Source: Profundicola sp964553105 (GTDB taxonomy: Bacteria > Bacteroidota > Bacteroidia > Flavobacteriales > Weeksellaceae). Taken from it: a stretch of 42,355 bases of DNA. Made by a program: the position numbers and the translations under genes. Positions 17,372-25,657 of the stretch are shown one piece after another (positions within the stretch are counted from its first letter, which is position 1; each line of letters begins with the position of its first letter). The notes under the pieces were generated by a model. It saw only the letters and a list, made by a program, of their open reading frames with translations, made no database searches and was not told the DNA's origin. The stretch is from assembly GCA_964553105.1 (NCBI GenBank), contig CAZKJO010000018.1:1-42355 (forward strand). Reading direction: 5' to 3'.

Positions 17372-17420
17372 TTAATTATAAATTTTAATGCAATTTTACG
17401 AACTTTTGGCTTGACTTCCT

Positions 17421-17454
17421 AAAAAAAGGAAACCTCTCCACCGCAGTGGAGAGG
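17421..17454 (-). terminator. Strong hairpin with T-run, minus strand, in the fkpA upstream region
   Basis: Perfect 9-bp GC-rich stem CCTCTCCAC (17433-17441) / GTGGAGAGG (17446-17454), loop CGCA. On the minus strand it is followed by TTTCC and seven Ts (17427-17421), the form of an intrinsic terminator. No minus-strand gene lies upstream of it, so it ends either a small RNA or an attenuated fkpA leader. Confidence 0.7.
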
Positions 17455-17506
17455 TAAACCCTAACTAATCAACCTAAACCTATGAAAAAAAAATTTATTT
17501 TTTAAT
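17421..17506 (-). ncRNA. Candidate small RNA upstream of fkpA
   Basis: A promoter-like pair on the minus strand, TTTG (17543-17540), 20-nt spacer, CATATTTG (17519-17512; one mismatch to TAnnTTTG), would start transcription near 17506. The strong terminator above would end it near 17421, giving an RNA of about 85 nt with no evident ORF. On the opposite strand a 7-codon frame MKKKFIF (17482-17505) is also present. This is a prediction from the promoter-terminator pair only. Confidence 0.4.
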
Positions 17507-17543
17507 CCCTACAAATATGTTAAGTTATAATCACATATACAAA

Positions 17544-17779
17544 TAACATTAATTATTAATTATAAAGTTTAAAAATCAAATAGACTTAATTGTCTAAAAT
17601 TCAATCTTATCACTAGTGAATTAAAATTTTGTTAAACTTTAAGGCTTTTAGTGTTAAATCGCTGAAATCCGCATCTAGCCTAGCAAACAATTATGCACGA
17701 ATGGGATTTGTATTAATTTTATAGCTTACTCTAATAAATGAATTCTTTTGTGAAAAGAATCCTTTGTATCTTTATCGCC
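17544..17779. other. AT-rich spacer before the pcrA gene
   Basis: About 236 nt between the candidate small RNA promoter and the helicase start. It has no ORF or hairpin I can support. It presumably holds the pcrA promoter; ATCCTTTG at 17759-17766 is an imperfect -7 candidate 13 nt before the ATG. Confidence 0.3.
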
Positions 17780-20092
17780 ATGTCAACATACTTAACAGAA
17801 TTAAACGATGTTCAACGTCAGGCGGTCGAGGCGTTAGAAGGTCCTGTGATGGTGATAGCCGGAGCTGGATCTGGTAAAACGCGTGTATTAACTTATAGAA
17901 TTGCCCATTTAATGAATAATGGAGTAGATTCATTTAATATACTCGCGCTCACTTTTACTAACAAGGCGGCTCGTGAGATGAAAGAGCGTATTGCTAAAGT
18001 CGTAGGCCAATCGGAAGCAAAGAACTTATGGATGGGAACTTTCCACTCAATTTTTGCGAGAATCCTTAGAGTTGAAGCACCTTTATTAGGTTATCCTTCT
18101 AATTTCACGATTTATGATCAACAAGATGCTTTGTCGGTGATGCGTAAGGTGATTACAGATATGCATTTGGATAAAGATATTTATAAACCTAAACAACTGT
18201 TGAATCGAATTTCTCAGTTCAAAAATAATTTGATTACCGTAAGAGCTTATTTTAATAATCCAGAACTCATAGAAGCGGATGAGGCAGCTATGAAACCAAA
18301 GACAGGAGAGGTTTATAGAGCCTATGTGGAAAGATGTTTTAAGTCTGGAGCCATGGACTTTGACGATCTGTTATTAAGAACAAACGAAGTGCTAACGCGA
18401 TTTCCAGAGGTTTTGGCTAAATACCAAGATCGATTTAGATATATTATGGTGGATGAGTACCAAGACACCAACCATTCTCAATATTTAATTGTGAAAGCCT
18501 TAGCTTCTAGATTCGAGAATTTATGTGTGGTAGGAGATGATGCACAAAGTATCTATGCCTTCCGTGGGGCAAATATTCGCAATATTTTAGGTTTTCAAAA
18601 GGATTATCCAGATGCTAAGAGCTTTGCTTTAGAGCAGAATTATCGTTCGACACAAAATATTGTAAATGCGGCTAACGACATTATTGCTAAAAATAAAGAT
18701 CAGCTGAAAAAAGATGTTTGGACGAGCAATGATGCGGGTAAAACTATTCCGGTATATCGGGCGTTGACAGATATAGATGAAGCGAGGTTTATTGCTTCTA
18801 GAATATTTGAAATTAAAATGCGAGATCAGCTTAATAATAATGATTTTGCTGTTTTATATAGAACCAATGCGCAATCTAGATCGATAGAGGAGGCCTTAAG
18901 AAAGAAAAATATACCTTATCGTATTTTTGGTGGAATTTCTTTCTACCAAAGAAAAGAAGTGAAGGATTTGATTTCTTATTTGAGATTATTGATTAATAAG
19001 AATGATGAAGAAGCTTTGTTGCGTGTGATCAATTACCCAAAAAGAGGAATTGGATTAACTACGATTCAAAAGTTGACGGTTTTTGCAGATGAGCAAAAGA
19101 TGACTTTGTACGAAGTTTTAGAAAACTTATCTTTACATGGACCAAGAACAGGTTTGAATGGTGGAACTTTGAATAAGCTACATAACTTCATTACAATGAT
19201 TCAAAGTTTTCAAGTGAAATTGAAAACAAATGATGTTTTTGAAGTAGCACTTGAAGTAGCTAAGCAAACTGGCTTGTTGAAGGAATTGAGGGAGGATGAT
19301 ACCCCAGAGGGAATATCTAGATTAGAGAATATTCAAGAATTGTTGAATAGTTTGCAAGGATTTGTAGAGGAGCAGAAACAGCTAGACGAGGGAGATCCAT
19401 CCTTAGCTAACTTTTTAGAAGATGTTGCATTGGCAACTGATATGGACAACGAAGACGAAGATGCTGATAAAGTGGCGCTGATGACAGTTCACTTGGCTAA
19501 AGGTCTTGAGTTTCCAGTTGTATTTATTCCAGGATTAGAAGAGAATTTATTCCCTTCTATGATGAATTTGAATACACGTTTGGAGTTAGAGGAGGAGCGT
19601 AGGTTGTTTTATGTGGCTTTAACAAGAGCCGAAAAGCAAGCTATTTTATCTTATTCGGTTTCTAGACAAAGGTGGGGTAAAATTATAGATGCCGAGCCAA
19701 GTAGATTTTTAGAGGAAATGGACGATAAATACCTTGATTGGGAAAATCCAACGCCTATGTTGCCAATTAATAACAGTGGCTTGTCAGGTGATTTGTTTGG
19801 AGATAAACCAGTTCCTAGGTTTAAAAAGAAGTCTCAGCCGATTAAGAAGAAGTTGACGAATACTACTCAAACTTTAAGACCGCTTAAACAGGCTCAAGTA
19901 AATCCTGGCGATGCAGATCATCAAACGATAGAAGAAGGTTACACAGTGGTTCATGATCGATTCGGGAAAGGAAAAGTAATCTCTTTGGAGGGTGAGCCAG
20001 ATAATGTGAAAGCTAAGATTTTGTTTGATAATAGTGGAGAGAAAAAATTATTATTAAAATTTGCTAAACTAAGAGTCTTAAGTAAAAATTAA
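17780..20092 (+). CDS. UvrD/PcrA-type superfamily 1 DNA helicase
   Basis: 770 aa from ATG 17780 (MSTYLTELNDVQRQAVEA). The open frame extends upstream to 17738, but this start matches the family. 3'-5' helicase for mismatch and excision repair and for displacing RecA-like filaments. Motifs: Q-motif LNDVQRQAV, Walker A AGAGSGKT, motif II MVDEYQDTN, motif III VGDDAQSIYAFRGA, motif V LMTVHLAKGLEF, motif VI YVALTRAEK. The C-terminus has the PcrA/UvrD tudor-like RNA-polymerase-binding domain (TVVHDRFGKGKVISLEG). A bidirectional terminator follows. Confidence 0.93.
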   Translation: MSTYLTELNDVQRQAVEALEGPVMVIAGAGSGKTRVLTYRIAHLMNNGVDSFNILALTFTNKAAREMKERIAKVVGQSEAKNLWMGTFHSIFARILRVEAPLLGYPSNFTIYDQQDALSVMRKVITDMHLDKDIYKPKQLLNRISQFKNNLITVRAYFNNPELIEADEAAMKPKTGEVYRAYVERCFKSGAMDFDDLLLRTNEVLTRFPEVLAKYQDRFRYIMVDEYQDTNHSQYLIVKALASRFENLCVVGDDAQSIYAFRGANIRNILGFQKDYPDAKSFALEQNYRSTQNIVNAANDIIAKNKDQLKKDVWTSNDAGKTIPVYRALTDIDEARFIASRIFEIKMRDQLNNNDFAVLYRTNAQSRSIEEALRKKNIPYRIFGGISFYQRKEVKDLISYLRLLINKNDEEALLRVINYPKRGIGLTTIQKLTVFADEQKMTLYEVLENLSLHGPRTGLNGGTLNKLHNFITMIQSFQVKLKTNDVFEVALEVAKQTGLLKELREDDTPEGISRLENIQELLNSLQGFVEEQKQLDEGDPSLANFLEDVALATDMDNEDEDADKVALMTVHLAKGLEFPVVFIPGLEENLFPSMMNLNTRLELEEERRLFYVALTRAEKQAILSYSVSRQRWGKIIDAEPSRFLEEMDDKYLDWENPTPMLPINNSGLSGDLFGDKPVPRFKKKSQPIKKKLTNTTQTLRPLKQAQVNPGDADHQTIEEGYTVVHDRFGKGKVISLEGEPDNVKAKILFDNSGEKKLLLKFAKLRVLSKN

Positions 20093-20110
20093 ACTTCAGT
20101 TCTAAAACAT

Positions 20111-20146
20111 AAAAAAAACCTGAAATCGCCGATTTCAGGTTTTTTT
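20111..20146. terminator. Bidirectional terminator between pcrA and degP
   Basis: Stem AAAAAACCTGAAATC / GATTTCAGGTTTTTT around loop GCC (20128-20130), flanked by an A-run and a T-run. It serves the helicase on the plus strand and the protease on the minus strand. Confidence 0.9.
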
Positions 20147-20167
20147 ATTTTAGTCTATGGAATTTTA

Positions 20168-21697
20168 TTACATGCTAAATCCTTTGGTGTAAATTCTTCC
20201 GTAGCGATCAACAAAATTAACGGATACATTTCCTTTATGTTTTTTAAGGATTTTCTCAATATCATCACCAGAATTAACTTCTTTACCGTTAATCTTTAGA
20301 ATAATATATCCTTTTTGAACTCCAATATCTTGTAAGATTCCAGTTCTGTTAACATCCGTTACAAGAACACCGCTCTCTATGCCATATTGAACTTTTTGTT
20401 TATCTGTTAAAGGTTCAAATTTAGCACCCATCTTCTCCGTAATAGTTAAATCATCTAAAGAACGAACAGTGTCATTACCTTGAAGGTCTTTTAATTTAAC
20501 CTTATAGTTTCTCATTTTTCCATTTCGTTCAACTTTCACATCTACCAAGTCTCCTGGTTTTTTGGAACCAACCGCAACAGATAATGCGTTGAAAGTTGTT
20601 ACTTTTTTGCCATCAACTTCTCTAATGATGTCGCCTTCTTCGATTCCAGCTTCAATAGCTCCACCGTTTTCTGAAAGCTCAGCTACCATTACACCTTGTG
20701 TAACTTTAAGCTCTGTTTTGTTGATACGATTGTAATCTCTAACAGCGGCTTCATTGGTTAGGTCAATTCCTTGTATTCCAATATAACCACGTTGAACCAT
20801 TCCATAAGTTTTGATGTCATCAACCACCTTTTTAACTAAATTAGACGGAACCGCGAATCCATAACCAGCATTAGAACCAGTTTTTGAATAAATAGCAGTG
20901 TTAATACCTACTAAATGACCGTGCGTGTTTACCAATGCACCACCAGAGTTACCCGGATTAATCGCGGCATCTGTTTGAATAAATGATTCGATAGGATGAT
21001 CACCATTTTGGCTTAAAATTCCAATACCTCTTCCTTTAGCACTTACAATACCAGCCGTTACGGTTGAGTTAAGTCCAAAAGGGTTTCCAATGGCTAGTAC
21101 CCATTCTCCAACCTTGATTTGATCTGAATTATAGAATGAAAGATGTGGTAAATTATCTTCATCAATCTTAATTAAAGCAATGTCTGTATTAGGGTCAGTT
21201 CCAATTAATTTGGCTGTATAGGTTTGCTGATTATTTAAGGTTACCTCCAATTTATCAGCGTTAGCAATTACGTGGTTATTCGTAACGATATAACCATCAT
21301 TAGAAATAATTACGCCTGAACCAGCACCGCTTGGGGTATTTTCATCTCTTTGTGGACTTCTACCTCTTTGATCGAAAAACTGATCGAAAAAAGGATCATT
21401 AAAGAAGTCGAATGGATTTTGACCTCTTTGGCTGGCAGAAGGACTACCGAAGTTCTTAATGCTGACTACCGCATTTACGGACTTGTCAGCGGCTTGTGTG
21501 AAATCAGGCATTACAGTACCAGATGATGCATAATTATATGTAGCAAATTTACCGTCAGAATTTACTTCTGATTCTGCCTGGGTTATTATTGAATTAGAAT
21601 CATTCAACAAGTTGTTGTCGGATGAATATTGAATTAAGCCGTAGGTTGTTCCTGCACTTAAAACACCCACGAACGCATAAGTTAGAATGTTTTTCAT
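20168..21697 (-). CDS. Periplasmic serine protease DegP/DegQ (HtrA family)
   Basis: 509 aa. An N-terminal signal/anchor (about residues 1-23) leads to the periplasm. A trypsin-like domain has the triad H142 (VTNNHVIA), D172 (TDIALIKID) and S251 (NPGNSGGAL). Two PDZ domains follow (about 295-395 and 415-505). It degrades or refolds damaged envelope proteins. The region between the anchor and the protease (residues 85-120) is rich in F, Q and R, like the LA loop. It has a full consensus promoter 29 nt upstream and direct repeats further upstream. Confidence 0.93.
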   Translation of the reverse strand: MKNILTYAFVGVLSAGTTYGLIQYSSDNNLLNDSNSIITQAESEVNSDGKFATYNYASSGTVMPDFTQAADKSVNAVVSIKNFGSPSASQRGQNPFDFFNDPFFDQFFDQRGRSPQRDENTPSGAGSGVIISNDGYIVTNNHVIANADKLEVTLNNQQTYTAKLIGTDPNTDIALIKIDEDNLPHLSFYNSDQIKVGEWVLAIGNPFGLNSTVTAGIVSAKGRGIGILSQNGDHPIESFIQTDAAINPGNSGGALVNTHGHLVGINTAIYSKTGSNAGYGFAVPSNLVKKVVDDIKTYGMVQRGYIGIQGIDLTNEAAVRDYNRINKTELKVTQGVMVAELSENGGAIEAGIEEGDIIREVDGKKVTTFNALSVAVGSKKPGDLVDVKVERNGKMRNYKVKLKDLQGNDTVRSLDDLTITEKMGAKFEPLTDKQKVQYGIESGVLVTDVNRTGILQDIGVQKGYIILKINGKEVNSGDDIEKILKKHKGNVSVNFVDRYGRIYTKGFSM

Positions 21698-21726
21698 TTG
21701 TATATTTTTATTTGAATGAATAAGAA

Positions 21727-21758
21727 CAAATTTAGTACCAATTCAATGAGCTATACAA
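21727..21758 (-). promoter_or_regulatory. Promoter of the degP-like gene
   Basis: On the minus strand TTG (21758-21756), 21-nt spacer, TAAATTTG (21734-21727), a perfect Bacteroidota promoter. The start codon is 29 nt downstream. Tandem 10-mers GCCTTAACAA/GCCTTAACAT (21761-21780) lie directly upstream of the -33 element. Confidence 0.7.
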
Positions 21759-21948
21759 GCGCCTTAACAAGCCTTAACATCTTTTATAAGATCCTTGGCT
21801 AGATTAGGCATTAAATTGCCTTAAGAAATGCAGATACATTAAAAATTGGTTAATTAACTGTCATTTTGTCTGTTTTGCAGGAAGGTTTATTAAGAATTAA
21901 AAATTATAAATCTGATTTAGATGTAAATAATGCTATAGAAAATAAGTT

Positions 21949-21956
21949 TATATTTG
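21949..21956 (+). promoter_or_regulatory. -7 box before the AI-2E family permease gene
   Basis: TATATTTG matches TAnnTTTG, 28 nt before the ATG at 21985. No TTG is visible at the usual -33 distance. Confidence 0.5.
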
Positions 21957-21984
21957 ACAAGTATCTCATAAAGATAGAAAGGCC

Positions 21985-23193
21985 ATGTTGAACTTTACAT
22001 TTTCTCCGAAAAATTACTTTTATACCATAGCAGGAATATTTTTAAGTATTGCATGTCTCTATTATGGTAAAAGCTTTTTGATACCTTTTAGTTTCTCTTT
22101 ATTACTAGCTTTTATATTTGTTCCTTTAGTTCGTTGGTTTGAGCGAAAAGGAATTCCCACTGTATTTTCCATTGTGTTGGTTTTTGTGGTGGTAATCGCA
22201 GCTATTTTCGGTGTATCCTTCTTTTTTGGATCTCAGATTGCCAATTTAATTTCGGAGTTTAATAATTTCAGAGATAATTTTGTTCAATTACTGAGTCAAG
22301 GAATCGAAAAATATAACTCAACCTTTACTTATTTGCCACCAATTGATGTGAGTGTTGTGAGGCAGAAAGTATTAGGTTTCTTTGAAAGTTCTGGAGGCTC
22401 GATTTTATCTTCTACGTTTACGCAGACTTCTACATTTGTAGCGCATGTGTTTTTAGTTCCCGTATATGTTTTCTTATTGTTATTGTATCGACAGGGGATT
22501 AAAAAAGGAATTACATTTTTCTTTCCTATTGAAAAAAGAGAAAAAGTAGAGGAGATTTTATATGAAGTTCAAGGAGTTGGTAAGAATTATATTGTAGGGC
22601 TATTCTCGGTAATGCTGATTATGGCTGTTATTAATAGTACTATGCTTTTAATTATCGGAGTTGATTATGCTATTATGTTTGGATGTTTAGCTGCGATACT
22701 TATCATAGTGCCTTATATCGGAACCTATGTTGGAGCAGCGCTCCCTATTTTATACGCTTTGGTAACGATGGATTTGACACATGCTATTATGATTCTGATT
22801 GGATTTATTGTCGTTCAGGTTGTGGAAGGTAACTTTTTAACTCCTAAAATTGTTGGAAGCAATACCAGTGTGAATGCTCTTACCGCTTTTGTCGCTTTAA
22901 TCGCTGGTGGATATATTTGGGGAATTGCAGGAATGGTATTGTCTATTCCTTTTATAGCCATGCTTAAAAAAATCTTTAGACATGTTTCTGGGCTTCAGCC
23001 GCTAGCTTTATTAATGGGAGAGGAGCTATATGAAGATGATATCGATGTGCCGGATCATGTGGATTTAAGAAAGACGGAGATTAGTTTAACGCCTGCAGAA
23101 CCAGAAACCCCGCGCATAACAATTTTAGAAAAAATTAAAAATATTTGGCGAATTTGGTTTGGCAAAAAGAATCAGGATAATGATAAGGTTTAA
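21985..23193 (+). CDS. AI-2E family (PerM-like) membrane transporter
   Basis: 402 aa. About eight membrane helices with the family arrangement: two N-terminal pairs, an amphipathic middle region (about 85-150) and a C-terminal block containing GVDYAIMFGCLAAILIIVPYIGTYVGAALP and the FLTPKIVGSNTSVNALTAFVALIAGGYIWGIAGM signature split across two helices. Members export small molecules or act as Na+/H+ antiporters; the substrate here cannot be told. The cytoplasmic tail after about residue 340 is charged. Convergent with mgtE, 20 nt apart, with no clear terminator. Confidence 0.88.
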   Translation: MLNFTFSPKNYFYTIAGIFLSIACLYYGKSFLIPFSFSLLLAFIFVPLVRWFERKGIPTVFSIVLVFVVVIAAIFGVSFFFGSQIANLISEFNNFRDNFVQLLSQGIEKYNSTFTYLPPIDVSVVRQKVLGFFESSGGSILSSTFTQTSTFVAHVFLVPVYVFLLLLYRQGIKKGITFFFPIEKREKVEEILYEVQGVGKNYIVGLFSVMLIMAVINSTMLLIIGVDYAIMFGCLAAILIIVPYIGTYVGAALPILYALVTMDLTHAIMILIGFIVVQVVEGNFLTPKIVGSNTSVNALTAFVALIAGGYIWGIAGMVLSIPFIAMLKKIFRHVSGLQPLALLMGEELYEDDIDVPDHVDLRKTEISLTPAEPETPRITILEKIKNIWRIWFGKKNQDNDKV

Positions 23194-23213
23194 CTCTTAG
23201 GCCTTAAATATTA

Positions 23214-24566
23214 TCAAATCCCAAGAAATAATCTCGCTACCAAAAAGTAGATTGAAATTCCGATAACATCATTACTAGTTGTGATAAATGGACCTGTCGC
23301 AATAGCAGGGTCGATGCCTCTTTTATCTAAAAATATTGGAATTGTTGTTCCTACAATCGCGGCTACAATTACCACAGAAAATAAGGATATGGATATAGTG
23401 ATTCCAGCCAAGAAGTCTCCATACATGGTATAGCTAAAAGCAAATAAAAGTGCTGATAAAGCAAGGCCACTGATAAGCCCCATGCCAATTTCTTTACCTA
23501 AGTTTTCCCACAAACTTCCTTTCATAGTACCACCTGCTAGAGATTGAACCACTATTGCTGACGATTGAACTCCCATATTTCCAGCAGTTGCTGCAATCAA
23601 AGGTATGAATAGGATTAGCATCGGGATTTTCTCCATAGCTCCTAAGTTGCCATCCAGAATTCTTGAACTCACCAAACTTCCAACTACACCAATAAATAAC
23701 CATGGTAGTCTTGCTTTGGTTTTAGTCCAAAGATTATCTTGCATATCTACGTCTACAGAAATACCCGAAGCCATTTGGTAATCCTTTTCCGCTTCATCTC
23801 TCATAACGTCTAACACGTCATCGACTGTAATATGACCGACTAAGCGTCCGCGCTCATCTAAAACTGGCATTTCAAAAAGGTCATACTTCTGGATGTCAAT
23901 AGCCACATCTTCTGCCAGGTCTGTTACGGTTACAGCGTTAAATCTAGGGTTGTAAACATCTGCAATCTTGGTATTGGATGATGTGGTTAAAAGACTTTTA
24001 AGACTTAAGGTTCCAAGAAGTTTATCGTTATCATCTACCACATAAATGGAATACACTTCTTCCATTTCTTCGGCTTGACGACGCATAGAGCGAATAGCAC
24101 CTAAAACGCTCATGTTATGATTAACTTTAACGAGCTCCTTACTCATGATACCACCCGCCGTGTTCTCATCATAGCGCAAAAGGTCAACAATATCCTTGGC
24201 GTGTTCTTCGTCTAGGATTTCCGAAATTACCTCTTGTTTCTTGCTATCAGAAAGCTCGGAAATTACGTCTGCCGCGTCATCCGACTCTAACTCTTGGATA
24301 ACTTCTTCGGCAATTTGTTTGGAAGATAAATTCTTTAATAATCGTCTACGATACTCCTCGTCTAGCTCAAGTAGAACTGCCGCCGAGTCTTCGTTTTCTA
24401 AAATGGAAAGAATAAATAATTGATGGTCTAAGTCCAACTCTGGAAACAACTCGGCAATATCGGCATTGTGCAATGTTGCGAGTATTTCGAGGGTGGCCCT
24501 AGCGTTTTTTTCTTCTATAAATGGAAGAATTTGATCTAAAACATCATTCAAGTTCCATTCGTTCAT
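23214..24566 (-). CDS. mgtE: Magnesium transporter MgtE
   Basis: 450 aa. Order of domains: N domain of helical repeats (about 1-130), a CBS pair (about 135-255; TAGGIMSKELVKV opens it), a connecting helix, then five membrane helices (about 285-450). MgtE is a Mg2+-gated Mg2+ channel in the inner membrane. The pore motif region AATAGNMGVQSSAIVVQSLA, with its conserved PxxxxxxGN-like segment, and the last helix TSNDVIGISIYFLVA are present. Its start overlaps the rsmA stop by 4 nt, so translation is coupled. Confidence 0.93.
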   Translation of the reverse strand: MNEWNLNDVLDQILPFIEEKNARATLEILATLHNADIAELFPELDLDHQLFILSILENEDSAAVLLELDEEYRRRLLKNLSSKQIAEEVIQELESDDAADVISELSDSKKQEVISEILDEEHAKDIVDLLRYDENTAGGIMSKELVKVNHNMSVLGAIRSMRRQAEEMEEVYSIYVVDDNDKLLGTLSLKSLLTTSSNTKIADVYNPRFNAVTVTDLAEDVAIDIQKYDLFEMPVLDERGRLVGHITVDDVLDVMRDEAEKDYQMASGISVDVDMQDNLWTKTKARLPWLFIGVVGSLVSSRILDGNLGAMEKIPMLILFIPLIAATAGNMGVQSSAIVVQSLAGGTMKGSLWENLGKEIGMGLISGLALSALLFAFSYTMYGDFLAGITISISLFSVVIVAAIVGTTIPIFLDKRGIDPAIATGPFITTSNDVIGISIYFLVARLFLGI

Positions 24567-25330
24567 CCTGTCATTATTTTAGTAAGTTCAATAAAATCTT
24601 CTACAGATAGTTGTTCGGCGCGCATGCTAAAGAATCGGTGATCTTTTTGCGATGCAGGAATACCTAATTGCTTTAAAGCATTACGTAAAGTTTTTCTTCT
24701 CTGGCTAAAACCAGCTTTTACAACTTGCTTAAATTTCTTGTCATTTACCTCTAAATCTTGTCTAAAACGAATCAGTCGAATAACACCTGATTTAACTTTA
24801 GGTGGTGGCGTAAACACATGTTCGTGAACTGTAAATAAATATTCGACCTTATAATAAGCTTGAATTAATACAGAAATCACACCATAAGTTTTGTTTCCAT
24901 GAGGTGCTGCAACCCTCTCTGCAACTTCCTTTTGAAACATTCCTACTACTTCAGGCACCATGTCTTTGTGTTCTATGACTTTAAATAGAATCTGAGAAGA
25001 AATATTATAAGGGAAGTTTCCCACAACAGCTAATGCTTCCTCAAATTTAATGGTCAAATCCATTTTTAAGAAATCCTCTTCATAAATAGGCAAAACTTCT
25101 TTAATTCCGTTATATTTCTCTTTGAGATAGGCAATCGAATCTCGATCTATTTCTACAACTGAAACATTTCTTTTCTGTTCTAATAAAAATTGAGTTAAAA
25201 CACCCATACCAGGTCCTATTTCTAATACTTGATGATAGTTTTCCCAAGTTAGGGAATTGACTATTTGCTCTGCGATATTTTTATCGTTCAGAAAGTGTTG
25301 ACCTAAATGTTTTTTTGCGCGAACTGACAT
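24563..25330 (-). CDS. rsmA: 16S rRNA dimethyladenosine transferase
   Basis: 255 aa. RsmA (KsgA) dimethylates two adjacent adenines near the 3' end of 16S rRNA in late 30S maturation. Motifs: N-terminal KKHLGQHFLND, SAM motif I VLEIGPGMGVLT (about 35-46), VVEIDRD, and the catalytic NFPY (105-108). The C-terminal helical domain contains FSQRRKTLRNAL. Its promoter box lies 5 nt from the ATG. It shares a 4-nt overlap with mgtE downstream. Confidence 0.95.
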   Translation of the reverse strand: MSVRAKKHLGQHFLNDKNIAEQIVNSLTWENYHQVLEIGPGMGVLTQFLLEQKRNVSVVEIDRDSIAYLKEKYNGIKEVLPIYEEDFLKMDLTIKFEEALAVVGNFPYNISSQILFKVIEHKDMVPEVVGMFQKEVAERVAAPHGNKTYGVISVLIQAYYKVEYLFTVHEHVFTPPPKVKSGVIRLIRFRQDLEVNDKKFKQVVKAGFSQRRKTLRNALKQLGIPASQKDHRFFSMRAEQLSVEDFIELTKIMTG

Positions 25331-25335
25331 AGCGA

Positions 25336-25343
25336 CAAAGGTA
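25336..25343 (-). promoter_or_regulatory. -7 box of rsmA-mgtE, near-leaderless
   Basis: TACCTTTG on the minus strand fits TAnnTTTG and ends 5 nt before the rsmA ATG, so the transcript should begin at about the start codon. A -33 TTG is not obvious. Confidence 0.55.
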
Positions 25344-25429
25344 ACGTAAAATTATTTTTGATTAAGGAAACTTGCAAATTTTAAAACAATGCTTTTATAC
25401 ACGTTAAATAAATTCATTATTTTTACCAA

Positions 25430-25645
25430 ACGCGCATATTCTTACTTTGTCTTCTTTGGTTCGGAACAACTTCTTTTCAAGATGTTTCTTTTAATACGGT
25501 TTAGATCTGCAATGGAAAATCAAGCAAGAAATACCACCTGACTCCCTTTTGCAGAGAATTGTCAAATTGTTCTACCAAGCTTTATAAGGTCACAAAAGAC
25601 GAAGCTAGAAGACTGAATAGAACACTTTGTGGTTGGGAAGATTAA
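25430..25645 (+). pseudogene. Decayed gene for a small secreted Cys-rich protein
   Basis: One frame runs from 25430 to a TAA at 25643-25645. It encodes a signal-like peptide (RIFLLCLLWFGTTSFQDV), an in-frame TAG at 25502-25504, then 46 residues starting ICNGKSSKKYHLTPFCREL and ending RTLCGWED. The KYHxxxxCRxLxxC ... TLCGWED pattern is one I recognise from small exported proteins of Flavobacteriia. The stop replaces the residue before ICN, where homologues as I recall have Tyr (VYICN), one base from TAG. The expected ATG is ACG at 25430. Two lesions suggest a pseudogene. It sits between divergent rsmA and convergent AGCS genes; no other gene is seen in 25331-25657. Confidence 0.6.
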
Positions 25646-25657
25646 ATTCTTGCGTTT

